Shown here: positions 27,095-41,020 of the stretch, piece after piece
How the letters are laid out: every line of letters starts with the position of its first letter
How positions within the stretch are numbered: the first letter of the stretch is position 1
From: Kryptolebias marmoratus
Lineage: Eukaryota > Chordata > Actinopteri > Cyprinodontiformes > Rivulidae
DNA length: 64,000 nucleotides
Assembly (NCBI RefSeq): GCF_001649575.2
Contig: NC_051449.1
Coordinates: 11,263,064-11,327,063, forward strand
Direction: 5' to 3'
Translations under genes and position numbers: made by a program
Notes under the pieces: model-generated
The model's database searches: none
Seen by the model: only the letters and a program-made list of their open reading frames with translations
What the model was told of the DNA's origin: nothing

Positions 27095-27370
27095 AAGCTG
27101 CTAATATCTTACCTGTTGCAGACAGCTCTTTGGTCGACCTTAGCTTGGATAAAACGTGTTTGATTCGGACTGGACTGATGAGCAAACGACTAGTCTGAGA
27201 GGAAAGAGGACTGCTGCTGTTTTAAAACAACTCCAGTCTTAAACGTGTTCATACAAACACTGTTTTACAGAACTTTAAACCAGGTCATTTTGCGGCTCAA
27301 GGTTATTTACATGAAGTTCTACGATTAATTGCAGCAGCAGTTAGCTGTAACTTATGACAGAAATGTTTTG
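27095..27370 (+). repeat. Dispersed repeat family B, copy 1
   Basis: Shares an ordered series of blocks with 40,145-40,425: atatcttacctgttgcagac, agctcttt..tcgacctta, gactgg..tga, actagtct, ttaaaacaact, ggttatttacat and gcagcagttagctgtaac. It is the left part only of the longer 40-kb copy. Confidence 0.65.
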
Positions 27371-30300
27371 TTTACTGCATCATGAATGAGATAAGATCAT
27401 GTATGAAATAATATTCTATGAAAATGTTGAATTTGGAGATTATATCAAAGCAGAATAAACTCTCTACCACCTTTGTCCTCCGTGTTTGACTCGACTGCCT
27501 GTGGAAAAAAAAAAAGCAAACCGTTCTGATTAAACCCCGCTTCCCGATCGGCATGCAGTGGAATCAGCTGACCGAGACCAGCGTTGATTGTGAAGCGTGC
27601 ATCCCGAGGCGTCACCAGTCATTAAAACCACAGTGAACTGTGAAGTTAGGGATTGCCCTCCAGTGGCCAGATGAGAGGCAATTTTATAGAAACGAGGTCA
27701 GGAATTATAACTGCTTCACCCCTGCGTTCAGACCCTCGAATTATTTCAATAATCACGGGAATAAAACATCCTCCTAAAACTGAAAAAGTTCAGCAACAAA
27801 CACGTTATAACAAATATTTTATAACCATTAATCTATGTTCTGGATTTTATTTAAACTTATGACTTAAAATTGCATGTCAAAGATCCTCCTTTTAAGGCTT
27901 TACTCAAAGGTGAAATATGAAAAACTTACACAAAGCCCGGGTTGTACTCAAAGTTGTCTTGGTGCTGAACACATCTGGATCTTCTTTGCAGAAATTACCT
28001 TTGTACTTATGAAACAAAAAGTCCCCTAAAGTTTAATGTAGCTCAGATGGAACATTTAATCAGACTTCATGCTGGCATCAATTGTTTCAATCAAAAAGGT
28101 TTCTGTTTGAATTAAAGTCAAATCTCATGGGACTTGGTCAAAATACAGAAAGCAACCTTTAAGGGGAGATTTTGTGAGTCAGCAGGAAAGGATTTAGAAA
28201 TTCTCCCTTTTCTCCTTGAGGCTAATTCTTGCATGTTGTTTGTGTTTACGACGCACAGCCTGGCTGCATATGTCTGGAAAGAAAACCCGTCGACCTGGAT
28301 CCCCTTTGCCTTTTGCTTTTCCTGTTTTTGTCTAGCTTACTTTCCTCCGAAGCATTTTCACATCTTCTTTGTCGTTCCAGTTCCCCAAAAGAAAAGAAAG
28401 TTTTCTTGACACCGTGCCATAAGGGCCTTTTATTACTTCTTACAAAAGATGCACCGTTTCTTTGAACTCTCATTGTGGCCGTTTGAACAAGACGTCATTG
28501 AACGTAACTTAAAGTGTAGACGTCCCGGTCCTCTGAGCGTCATTTAATCAGTCTCCTTGCATGCTAAAAAGCCTCCGGACGGACGTTCGGGCTGCATTAA
28601 CAGCACAGCATGTCCCAGGTTGCTCACCGTACCGTGGGAACTGTATCCGTGGAGCTCAGAGCATTGTAGCACAGGAGTTGTCAGGAGGGACAGTGGGATA
28701 AAACAGCAATTGTCCTGTGGCATGAACCCAATTCATTTGTTTGGCACACAGCGGCCCGTTCGTGTAACACCACCCGAGTCAACCCGAACCTAGTCGGGTC
28801 AGAAGCATCTGATTGTTCCTGAGGACAGACTGAAGGCGCTATTATTCAGCCGCTCCTGCTGCGCTGGCGTTTATCTGAGCCATCTCAATTAAAACCTGCA
28901 CAAGAAGGGCACAAATGCCTTCTTTGTGTCTGCAAGTATGAGACTTAAAACCTCTTTAATGGTTTACACCTGTCCTCTTGTGAAAGGGCTTCGAATTTCA
29001 GCGAGCTTTTCACTGTTAAAGCCACATATAATGATTTTATTATTTGCTGTCACTGGGTTTAAATTACATAAGTGAGCCAAGCCCTGCTTAGAAGTTCCCC
29101 TTTTTGAAACTTTATTGCTCTGTGCTACGATCATAACTGATGCTAATTCAAAACGACAGGTGAGTGAGTTTCCAGCTTTATCAAATGGACGTGTAATTCT
29201 TCTGGGTTCTCGGGTACGTCACTTCCTGCACAAAAAACAAAGATGGCTACCAGCAGTTATCCAAACAGAGGTGTTTTCAGACCTATTAAGTGTTTTTTTA
29301 TGTGTGCATGCATTGTGGTTTGTGGCTGATGGTAAGTCACAGCACTTTTTGATGTCGTCTTTTCCATTTTTATTTCAGAGTAAGAGCTTTTCCCAGTTTC
29401 ATGGGTCCAATCTCTGATAAGGTTCTTGGTCCTCGTGACGTCAGCTTACTTGTTGATTGAACAAACACATATATAGTAATAACAAAAATACCTTTTTAAA
29501 CTCTACAGATTATTAGATGTCTAAACTCTGCTATGACAAGCTTAAACTGCTCATCTTTTGTACCAATTTAGACAATAACTGGGTTTAAAGTTAAAAATGA
29601 CTTTAAAATGTAACAAAAAACAAAAACAAAACTGATTTTCATTAACTGTTTTGAGGACATAAACAAAGATGATCAGCAGAGTTGCTAACTGGAAATAAGG
29701 CCTTTGAAGGAAAAACAGAAAAGAAGTTTTCAGAAATTCACTTTTTATGTATCGGTCATGTTACTGTTTTTAAAAAGTAGCAACTCTTTAAGACAATAAG
29801 TAATGAGAGTAGCATGTTTATTATGTTTAAACTGATTTACCTACTCTTTCAGGCCACTGCTAATTCTTGAAAAAGATTAAAAAAAGAAACACTTTAGGTT
29901 AGTGTAGGAAACTTTTGTAAACTTTAGTAGTTAAGTTTTGTCAAAATTTGCATCAAAAGTCACAGATGGAGCTATAACTAATAACAGTCAGGAAGCCAAA
30001 AATTTTACTTTGACTGATTTTTTTATTTATTTATTTTTATTTAAAGAAGTTTCCAGTTGATTTACTGACCAAAGAGTCAGCTAATGAGATTTGATTGCAC
30101 GTTGGAAAGGAAATTATAAGTCTTTATACCTTTGTTTTAATGTCACAAACTTTTTTGAAGAGGCCATGTTCTGCCTCTGAGGGTTTGCATGCAGGTCGAC
30201 CTGTCACAGAGTCAAAAAAAGGTTAACAGAAACAACATAAAAAGGAGACAATAATCATAAAAAATAGCAAATGAGCAACTTTACAGTAGGACTGTTGGAT

Positions 30301-33300
30301 TAGCCCTTACATGCAAATAAAGTAACTTATACAACACGCATGCAGGAGCAGAAGGTTTATGAACCTTAAAATTTCTTAAAATCAGATTAGTACCTTTTAA
30401 TTCTGTTGCTCTCTTTAATCTTGCACACATCCTCAGAGATTAATCAGTTGGAGCTTCCATTTTAGAACTGAATCCCTCTGCAGGAAGAAGCAGAAGGATG
30501 TCAGTTTGTGTCCAAACCCATCATAAGACAGATCAAACCAGCTCTGACACAATGACATCCATCCCGGAAGCCCCGTTCAAGCGAGGCCGTACAATAATTG
30601 GAGCTGGCTCTGCTCACTGTTTATGTAAGAGGGACTTGTTTATTCATAATGAGTTCAGTTTTGTTCAGAAGCCCCTTCGGATCTCAATGGCTCCATTATG
30701 AAAGCGAGTGGGTAAAGCGTCTATTCAAACTTCAAAGGTAAGGAACCTCCTGCTTGTGCAGCACGGCCTGGTGAGCTGGAGGAAAAAACAAAACAAAACT
30801 CTGAAATGTAATCATTCTGCTACGGCAGCAGTGTGGAGAACAGGGAGGAAATTACAACCCATGAGGCCCACTGTCCATTACTGTGTCCCAAAAATGTTAC
30901 ATAACTTCGGCTCTTCCTTTAACTTTGATGAGGATGCTTTGTTCCTGAACCAGCCGGTGCCGTAAATAACACCCAGTCCTGTTCCGCCTGAAGCTGTAAC
31001 ACCTTAGTAGGTACTGTACGTCCAATCAGCTGTTCTGTTACCACTGACCTGTTTGCAGAGCTTCCCCGTATGGCGCATGACAGCCAAAAGAAAAACGGAA
31101 CAACGCACAGTTGGGTCATTGTTCAGGGCGGGAGGCCCGGTGTGTGCAAAGCCTTCTTACGGTAAGAGGCGATGGCTGTAAGCCTATTTGATCGGACTTT
31201 CTGAAACATGCAGAGCTGCGGCAACACAAACTGCACATTTTAGGCCAGTGGTTCGCATTCATGGAGGTAAAAACCTGGTGAAGATCAGCTCACTGAGAAC
31301 AGAAGGCAACTCCTCTTCTTTTATGCCACACTTTCCTCTCCTGAGAGTCTGGTTCTGTCCTGATTTGCTCCCCAGAATCTACTTTTTTCCCCCCCTCATA
31401 AAGCCACAAAAAACCTAATCCTCCAACCTTAAGCTGATCTAAAACCCTCTTTGTTCCAAGTGTTTGATTTTTCTTTAGCACTCAGTAATAATAAATGTCT
31501 TGTAAAGCGGACGTGTAATCCAGTTGTTCATCGTAGCAGGTGCACAACCTGTCTGGTCAAGCTGTTTATCTTGACGTGGGTTGGTTATCAAAGGAGCCAC
31601 GGATCTGCAGATGAAATGACTGGGACCATTCATGGTGTGGGGTGGTGTGAATGCAGCGAGTCTTTATGGCTTTTTGATTAGGCTGATCTCACCACCGGGC
31701 TGACTGTGTCACACGGCTAACCATATGGCCATCACCGGATAACTGGGCCCGCTCGTCCGAGGGGACTGGTGGAGCCTCTGAGCTCACCCAGGAGGGAACC
31801 TTCCCAAAGAACGTGGAAGAGAACCAATGGGCTCATTTCGAAAGCTGACTTGTTAACTGGGATGTTTTAATGGGATCTTTTTGTTCTTTAACAAATTTGA
31901 ACTGTTTCAAAATGGCTCTGGGATGATTTCCATCCATTCCTGGTCAACTAGATCTCCAAACCAATGGCTATGATGATGTTTTACAGCTTTATATCATCCG
32001 TCCATACATTTTCTTTACCCGCTTCTCCTTTCCGGGTCACAGGGAGCTGGTGCCTCTCTCCAGCAGAGGCTGGGGACACCCTGGACAGGTCGCAAGCCCA
32101 ACTTTATATCTGAGTTTTGAAAATTATCTGCATTTGAAAGCAAACAGAAAGGATGTTCAGAGGTTCAGAGTTACATATTATTTATCACACAGTGCTCTGG
32201 CTTTACTAAAAGTCCTTAAACATCAATCATTAACCCCGAAACACTTCTTGTATTTGCTTGAAGCCAACTATCACTTGTAGTCAGCAATAGTTTGTTTTTG
32301 CTTCTGTTTGTCCTGATTGATTAAAAATGCCTGAGATTAAATGTTTAAGGAGTGCCAGGTTTGACTGTAAGTATCCGCGATACATCATCGAGAAAAGGAA
32401 GCCAAACTTGTACCATAAATAAGGGATTTAAATGATTTCACGAGCAGCGAATAAGTATTTACAATGCAAACAGAAATCTTTGTAAATGCAAACTTTTTAC
32501 ACTGACTAACTGCTCACACAAAGAAGATATTTTAAAGCTTTTGGTATGACATTATATAAGGTCGTACACAAACTCAGACTACACTTCATCAAATTCTAAT
32601 TTTAATATTACAGAATTGGTAGAAGAAAACACTTTAAAAATATCTCTGTAATATGGCTTTGCAGTATCATATGCAATTTGTGTTTGTGAAATATCTCAAA
32701 AGCACAGAATTTGCTATAACTCAGTCAGCATTCACTGCAGTTCATGAACAAGTCTGACAAAATATGAAAATCTCCCTATTTTTCATCACTAATTCGTAAA
32801 AAATTTTGCTCAAAAGGCTTTTTTTCTGGCGTTAGAAGATTTTTAGTCTTCCTATGACTTTTCAAGCTGACGTGTGTAAGAAAAATAAACATTTAAGTGA
32901 AAAAATGTTACGGCAGCAGCTGTTTCATGGTGTCAGACCTCTAAGTAAGCAGTTTGGAGAAATGACGAAGTGACTACATGAGTCTGCCGTGACGGTGACA
33001 TGAGTCAGGGAAAACAGAGGAAACAGATGCTTCCTCGGACTGTCTGACTTTTTAAAGGTTTACTTTAAAGTCGCAGTTTTACAGTCTTTTATCTTTGTCT
33101 TTGGCAAGTTTTACCAAATATTTATTTATTGCGTACAAAACATAGCACCTATATTCATTGGATTTAAAAAGTGATTACTGCCACAATCAAAGAAAAATAC
33201 AGTAAAATAGTTAAAACTGGTAAAACTGATTAAAATAAAAGACTTGTGTAAAGTCTACCATATAATATTTTTTATCAAAATACACTTGTAACATTCTCTT

Positions 33301-35159
33301 TTTGTTGAGTGAAAGGAGTTACCTAATGAATGTGATTTAAGAAACACAAACACAATTTATTAATATTACTGACATGATTTTAATAAAACTGCAGAAGTTT
33401 TAAGAATGTTTTTCTAAAAATTATGTGACTGTGATACTACTGTATTCATGGTGATATTTTTTAACAACACCAAACTAAAAGATGTTTTCTTTAAGCCCGA
33501 TTGTCTGTTTTATTATTTGTTTTCTCAGCACTGAATAAAGGGGAGAAGATAAAACTTCCAACAATATTTGAGAGATGTATAACAGACCTGTGCAGCGACT
33601 GTGACAACCTACAACAACCTACACAGACTTGGTCTGACATCTGAGTGGTCAGGTGTTAAAACAACATGTTCTGTATTTTATTTCTCCTTTTTTTTCTTTT
33701 TTTTTTATCAGCATCTTGATTACACATGCGAATGTGTGGTTTCCAGTTTCATGTGAACCTTTGGTAAACCCATATCCAGTACAGTAGATTTTATTATTAT
33801 TATTACTATTATTATTAAATCTTTAATTAATTTTCTTTATCTTTTCAGTTTTTCTCAGCATTGCATGGCCCAACTTTGAATTGAACGACCACTCACAAGA
33901 GACTGATGAACATCTCTCCTCTTAATTTCTCTCTCTGTTCAACGATGGAGTGCATTTTGTTTAGAAACCACATTATGACCCTTCCTCAACCGGTGAAGAC
34001 CGATCTTTTTGCGTTGCTCTGCTCCAGAGCAAAATCCTCCTGCTTCAGTTTCTGCAGACATGTTAACATGTGCTGCTCACCAGTTCATTAAGGGTATTTT
34101 GATTAGGACACCTTGGTTAATACACGTCATCCTAATTAATATGGAAACAATGGGAGTCTTTTTTTCCCCATTTACAATTTTTGCTTTAGTTTGAGTCAGA
34201 GGAATAATGTCAAGTTTCAAAATGTCGTGTCTTACAGCTCATCTGAAGTTATATTTATCTCATTTTAAGACTTAATAATGAACATTTTCTTATACATAAA
34301 ACAGTTTGATTTAAAAAAAGAAGCTTTGACTGTATATGATCCTGCAAAGACATGAACAGAAACTGAACGATCTGCATCTTCTGCCCTTGGCATGAACTGT
34401 GACAAACTACAAGGTAAAATTATTAACAAACATTATTTGACCTTGACTGTTTTTCAAACCCTAAAATAAAAGAACAGGACAACCAGGACTTCAGAGAACA
34501 ACATTCATTGGAAGCTGGACGTGAAAGTAGGCCAGGCATGAGACAGATAACAGGAGCGCCACCCTGGACAGGTCAGGTGTCCGTCGCAGCTTTGTCACAA
34601 ACAACCCGCTTGTTGTGGCAACAGAAAATGGGTTAAGAGACGTTTTTTTTTTTCATAAAGTTAGACAGACGGACGCCAACTCGACTGGTGGTAATAAACA
34701 GAAACGCAGAGCAGCTTCACAGCAGATTTACAGCTACACGAGGAGGATTATGTTTTACTACTCATAGCGTCACTGCTTATAATCCACTTTAATGGGGTCT
34801 TGTTTGCTGACACACCGTAGACAGGACGAACAACAGAATGATTCGGTCGAAGTCAGGGCTGAAAATTAAATTGTTAACCTGTGAGATCTTGACATGTGCA
34901 ACACAACACGGACAAAGTGTGTTTTAGTTACCGGCTCATGATCAGGACAAGAGTTTGATCGTATCTGGAACCGGAAATTAGAATCAAGCAGAGCTTCTGT
35001 TTCTCCTGCTCGAAGAACCACCTTATCTGAACTCGCTGAAGGAGAAATCCATCAACTACTCGAGTCCGACGTTTAGGAGTGTGTAACAAACGGTGCAGTT
35101 TCTGTCAATAAAGTTGTGGTTTATTACTTTTCAAAACATCATCATGGGTGCAAACTGTC
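27371..35159. other. Gene-poor intergenic DNA
   Basis: No gene is recognised. It includes a short decayed repeat at 31,990-32,103 and an ATT-rich microsatellite at about 33,789-33,817. A few blocks of more balanced composition (28,560-28,800; 30,480-30,720) could be conserved regulatory DNA but cannot be judged from one genome. Confidence 0.4.
31990..32103 (+). repeat. Remnant of a common fish interspersed repeat
   Basis: Contains catccgtccatacattttct, acccgcttctcctttccggg, cacagggagctgg and acaccctggacaggtcgc. These phrases in this order are typical of a very abundant teleost repeat ending in a 'ccctggacaggtcgcc' motif. A weaker trace of that ending occurs near 34,561-34,590. Confidence 0.6.
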
Positions 35160-36000
35160 CACCTGCTTTTGTAACGAAAGAAGCTTTCTTTGAAGGAATA
35201 CATATCACCTTCTGCATTGCATGCCAAAGATTTGAACAAAAGCTTTGCATGATTTGTTAGAGCTATAAGCATGTTATGGAGATGACTCTCAGCTACTACC
35301 ACGCTGAGTTTTAACTCAGTATCTATAAAATTAAACGAGTTGTGCCTATTTTCAGGGGCGGGCAATCCTGGTCCTCCAACACACCTGATTTGAATCTATG
35401 GGTGATTATCAGGCTTCTGCAGAACATGAAGAGGTAATTTAACCTCTGAATCAGGTGCGTTGGAGCAGGGAAACAAGGAAAACATGCAGGATAGTGGCCC
35501 TCCAGGACCAGGATTGGCCACCCCTGCTATTTTTGTGATTTGTAAAGCCAATTAGCTTTGGCAGCCATCTTAAATCAAGTTGATTAAAAAAAATTATTCA
35601 GTTGTAGATGTGCAGCAAATTATTATTTTCTGAAAGTTTTATACAAATCTGCCCAGCGACTCATGAGTGAACGGACAGACAGGGTTGACTCAGACCTTTA
35701 ATGCCAAAGTTTTAAGGAAAGATTTTGGGCATTCCATGAACACTCAGAGTATGAGTTGGGGTTGTCTCTGAACTTCAACCGCATCGATTTTTAGCTCAAT
35801 ATCTGTAAGACTGGCTAAATTATAGTCATTTTAGTGTTTGCTAAGGTTGATTAGCTGAGGCAGCCATCTTGAATCTGGTTGACTCAAAAAGTTAATCAGT
35901 TGTAGATGTGAAGCCAATTTTTTTTTTTTTTTCTGAGAGTTTTGTAAAATCAATTCTGTGGTTCTTGAGATATTTTGCTAACTGACAAACAATGCATCTT
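35160..36000 (+). repeat. Dispersed repeat family A, copy 6 (two monomers, split by a MITE)
   Basis: Starts with tctttgaaggaatacatatc. The first unit runs through gactctcagctactaccacg and is interrupted at 35,353-35,526 by a family M MITE. It then continues with gattagcttt-like, ggcagccatctt and tcagttgtagatgtg blocks. A second unit follows from about 35,690, with agctcaatatctgtaa, gtttgctaaggttgattagc, ggcagccatcttgaa and gagatattttgctaactgac. Confidence 0.75.
35353..35526. mobile_element. hAT-type MITE, 174 bp (family M), nested in repeat A
   Basis: The left end caggggcgggcaatcctggt pairs with the right end (complement of accaggattggccacccctg). The heptamer ctatttt occurs on both sides (35346-35352 and 35527-35533), consistent with a 7-8-bp target duplication. 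The interrupted sequence is the ccatttttgtg block of repeat A, so the original target can be read across the insertion. Confidence 0.88.
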
Positions 36001-39000
36001 ATGTCAACAGGCCATAAAACTCCTGGAGAAAACGACAAAATGGCTTCCTAGGTTCACATTAAAGACTTTCAAATCAGGATTTCTGTCCTGCAGCTGGCAC
36101 AGTAATCTTGTGCATAATGTTCAACTTGGAGCAACAACTCCACGTTCTTGTTTCCGTTTTGAGAAAACAAATACACCGGCGTGTTTGCAGAAGAACATCG
36201 GCAGTGTCAGTTCAGCCTTGTGTCAACAGGTTTCTAAAGTTTTTTTTTCAAAGAGGAACACTGGGGTCAGAACGGTGAGCTAGTTAAATTTTGATCTGTA
36301 ATGTTTGACTTTTAGAAACGTGCCGGCAGAGGATCCAGACTGGAACAAGTACCTGGAACGCCACTAGAATTAAAGAAAAAAAAAATCAGGGAACAAATTG
36401 CCTCATTTGTTTGCCTTAAAACAGGACGTCTAATGGCAGGTTGATTTAGGGTTCTCTGGGGGAATTAGATGTATTGACCTTAGTTTTTGTTACAGCGGGC
36501 GTTTCAACGTGACCACGAGGAACAATGGAACCGAGGTGAGGGGGAGGGCTGCATGGACAATACCAAAGCTGTCCCCTGTAGGCCCCATGCCACATAAAGA
36601 TCTGATTGCCCCCCCTTGCTTCTCGTTGGCTGGCCTTGCAGGTCGAGCAGACAGTGGCCCCAGTATTTCCCTTCCTTTTCTGAGCTGTGGACTCTCCTCC
36701 AACCTCTGCGACGGTTTGAGGGGAGCTTGTTGTTCAGGAGAGCCACTGTGGGAAAGTCATTAAAGTGTAAAACCATCCCTCTTTTATTTGTCTGTGAAGG
36801 ACTCCTGGAAGGGGCTTCCAATAAAGCGGTGGACGGTAATGAGCGCCGACACTGACTGGCCTCCCCCACAGTGCCGTGTGTGACGATGGCCGCTACCATG
36901 GCAAACCAATTCACGGCTGGAAGAACCAGCCTGTCGGACGCGCTGTGAGAACCTCTTTAGCAGGTGGCCAGTGCTGACATCCACCAGCTAAACTACTAAA
37001 CCGGTCCTTTTATTCCCGCAGGAAGAGCATTCTCCGTCACTGTTGGAGGTTTTTCTCCCACCAACAAAGATTATTAGAGCGTCGATAAACCTGCCCAACA
37101 CAGAAGTGATTCGGAGGCCTTTCATTTCAAGTCTCCTGTCACTGATTAGATCATTGTTTTTTTCATGCAGTATGTGTTTAGGTGGTGCAACAGACAGTGC
37201 ACAGGTAAGCAGAAAGCTGCCCTACATCTTTTCTGTCATGGCAGGGTGCTATCAAAGCATTACAAAGCCACAAAAGCAGACGTAAGAGCGTGTCGAGATA
37301 AGGGAACAAGTGGCTGTTTGGACTGCGTGTTCATGCCAAAGGATTACCTGCTCGGCAAGAACACAAGTTCATCTGCTGCATGTAAAACAATTAGAGGTGG
37401 TTCACTCTCCTTGTGAGTGATCCGCTGTGATCACGGTGGTGCAAAGGGACAAGCACAGAAAGAGCTGACATATCAGCACGGCGCTGATTTCCTGAGTGTG
37501 ACAGCCTCCTCAAAATGTGGAGCACAGAAACCAGTCTGAAGCAGTCTGCTGTGCAGGAGTGCTTTTCATTCATTGTGTCTGCGCTGCTCCCCTGAAAAAG
37601 CAGGGGCCTCTGCTGGAGGCGAGCGGTACCGCACGTTGTTTACCAAAACTTATGGCACCTCAGGAGATCCCAGTACTGTGATTTGGTTCTGTCACCGGCT
37701 CAGACCTCCGTCCTCTCAGAGATAATCCCCGAGGCAGCCCGTGTAAACACGGACTTCTCAGAGGTGTAGTTTTTACCAATGGAATTATGTGCAATTTAAA
37801 TATTCACCTCACTCGTCATGTCATGTTATGTTGAATTGCTGGTACGCGAAGCTGAGTATTTGACAAGTCGTCACCCTCAAATATTGGTTCAGTGCTGTTC
37901 TATTTTGGGTCCGTCCATTGATTTGCTCAGTTACACAGAGGGTCATAAGCACAAAGATAAACTTCAAAGAACTGATGAAAGACACCTAAAGAGAAACTGT
38001 CCACATGTGCATGCATGAGAGCAACATTGACTGGACTAATGGCCCGAGAGAAACATTGATCTGATTGTTCTATATTGATATTTTCCCATGAAGCTAAATA
38101 CTAATGGTTTCCTTGTTATTGGAATCTTGTTTTTAACCCAGACAGGCAATGGGAGGGAGAAGGGGCTTCCTTTTCTATGCAGTAAGCCCTTTCACAGGGC
38201 CCACATATAGATTTGTTAAAAAAACAAAAAAAAAGCTAGGTTATGCAACAGCCTGACCACTTGAATATGGTTCCATTTACTGAGGGTGAATGGAGGAGTT
38301 AAGAACTGCAAGGGATCCATTGTCGGGACTCATTGGTATGCAAGCGTTACTATTAGGACGTTGGTTGATTTTGATCAAAATCCTTCTATCTTCTCCCCGG
38401 ATCTGCGAGGAGCTTTCTTCTCTGTGTTGAGACCGACTCAAAAGGCCCAGCAGTCACGAGGCTCACCCATGCACGGTACACGGAGAACCAAAACAACCCT
38501 GTCAGCACTCAGAATGAGGCCGGCTTTGTGTGTTTTCTGATCAGATCAGCTGTTTGAATGTACTCTGAGTGCAATCTTGAGTAAACACTTCAGAAAACAA
38601 ACCCACCTGAACACATGGTCAACAACAACCCAACCATTTCCATTCACTGGTGCTCTGACTGCTCTGTCAGGGTAACATCCCTGCAGAGCTGGAGAGTATA
38701 TGCAAAGGTTTTGTTGCATATTGTCATCTAAACTTGCATGCAGGTAATCAATGGCCTGGTTATTTGGTCTGAATGAATGGGTTCCGTACATGTCCTCCTT
38801 TTCGCAGACTGCCTGAGTGGAAGCGGCTTGAACCGGGTTAGAGTTACATAACCAGTGTCTGCTCCCATGGATCCTCAGCGACTCGTCTTCCCCTAATCTT
38901 TTCAGCTTGATTACACCCTCCGTCCCCCCTCCTCTGCCGCCTCATTCCACTGTGATGTTCTCTCACATGCACAAAAGCACATGAGCGGCGCGTCGGGATC

Positions 39001-40129
39001 CGCCGCGCTCCGGTTCAGAGCGGATGGGATGCTGGTGATGCGAGCGCAGGTGCCTGTAATGTATGTGTTTTCAGCTGTTTTGCCCGCGCTAGCGATGGAG
39101 AAGACAAACAGCTGTGTGTTTGACAGCGTTTTTTACTCTACCGGACCTTTTCATTTGCAGTCTGTAGCATTTTTTTAGTGTCACATCCAGTCATTACTGC
39201 AGAGTTTTACTTGTGGGAATGAATTCTGACCACTGAGCTGGTGCACTAGCAGCACTGTCAGTGGTTTTGCATCAGCATATGACTGCAAAGTGCATTTCAA
39301 ATTTTAGTCTCAGCACATAATCTTGCTGTTCTTCAGGATGTCCCTTCAATGTTTTAAAAGGCACTAAACTTGTTTTCTGTTCTTGTTTTTTTGCTGATCA
39401 GCTACATCCAACATTCTGCAGTCTCATCATACATAATTGCAGTGAAATAAAGTTATCCAGGTCAAAAAGCCTAGACAGTACGACTACTTCTAGCATTCAT
39501 TAGCCATCGTTTGGCATGAAGCAGTCATGCCAAATGAGCTGTCCAAGAATCACAACTTATTACCAGCAATAGGGAAGTTTCCATTCCTGTTCTGTGGAGC
39601 TGTAAAAGCACCACTTGGCTGCTTCTAAAAGGGATAAACAGGCGGAGATTAAAACTGTGTTTTGACAGTTTGCCAGAGAATGAAGGGCACAGCTTTTTTC
39701 ACTTTTGTGCTTATAAAATGCCTTTAAGAGAATTCAGAGGACAGCTTATTGTCACGAGATGACGAAGGGACTCCATGGGTAAAAGGGTAAAGGGTGACTT
39801 CCACTGGTTACTGTTTTGTTTTTTTGTGATCAGTAAGCTAAACTGCAGCGGTTTACATGACCCGTCTCCTTGAACTTCGTCCACCATAAACATAGAAACA
39901 TTCTGCACAAGCTGCAGCTCAAACCTGTTCGCCTCCAAAAGGAGGTGACTCTTTGGGCATCCAGGTGGCTAAAAGTTCTGCACGTTTCGTAAAATTCTTC
40001 ATCCTGGAGACAGAAAATGCAGGAAGGAATGATGCATTTGATGATGGCCGTAGAGCGTTATCTACAGCGTGACGCAAACTTGGAACCAGTTTAAAGCAAT
40101 AATTCAGACCTGTTGAAATGGCATTTTGT
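36001..40129. other. Gene-poor intergenic DNA with more balanced composition
   Basis: No gene is recognised. Sequence at 36,490-37,600 and 38,280-39,180 is less AT-rich than the surroundings and has overlapping short frames on both strands but no domain. A small CpG cluster is at about 38,982-39,050. These may be non-coding elements or unrecognised transcripts. Confidence 0.4.
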
Positions 40130-41020
40130 GGAGGCTATGAATGATTGTTATCTTACTTGTTGCAGATAGCTCTTTCAGTGACCTCATCTTAGAGAAACAG
40201 AGTTTAAGTTGACCGGATTGAACAGCGGACAGCTAGTCTTACCTGGGCCAAGACCAAAGTGGATTGCTGCCATCTTAAAACAACTTAAATCTCAAGAACC
40301 TCATAGCACACTTTTATGTAAACCTTTATATTACCTTCAGCGTCACATCACAGTTATTTACATAGGATTCTGTGGTTATTTGTAAGTACAAATAGTGGCA
40401 GAAGCAGCTAGCTGTAGCACCTCTGTGCAGCCTGGGGCAATTCAAGCAGGAATAATTTCATATTTCTGCCAGAGTAACCACATATTACAAAACTGATGAC
40501 AATGTAAAGGTTTATAAAATACAATTTTCATAAACATTAGGTGTTTTTTAGATTGGAGAGGTTTTAAAATGGCAGCATTATGGCCTCAGTCCCAGTCACG
40601 CTAGCTGTTAGCTTAACATGGGACTTTTTCAGAACCCCTTTATTTATTTATTAAAACTGATTATCAATGCATTTTGATTATCTTGAAACGTAAATTACTG
40701 AGGCTCGTTTTACACAAATAAAAACTGATATACATATGTTCATGCCGAAGAAAGAGTGCTCAATAGCAAATGTCCAAAAAACCTAAAAAACCTAAACCTG
40801 AGCAGCAATTAGCAAAGATGCTAACGTTACATTGAAAACGCCATAGAAAAGCTAACGCAATCAGCATTGTGTTCATCACTGGACATTTATACACAAATGT
40901 CTGCAATGCAGTGTATCACACACACAAAAAAGGTATTACCTCCCACCCCTGATGTTAGCTTGACAGCCCAGTCAAAATGAAGCTGATGCTTGTCAAAAAC
41001 CTGCAGGTAAGATATTGACT
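40130..41020. mobile_element. Dispersed repeat family B, copy 2 (possible non-autonomous DNA element)
   Basis: The left part matches 27,095-27,370 block by block. The left end ttatcttacttgttgcag and the right end (complement near 41,004-41,022, atatcttacctgcagg) read alike in inverted orientation, which suggests terminal inverted repeats and a length near 870 bp. No open frame is present. The mobile class is uncertain. Confidence 0.45.
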
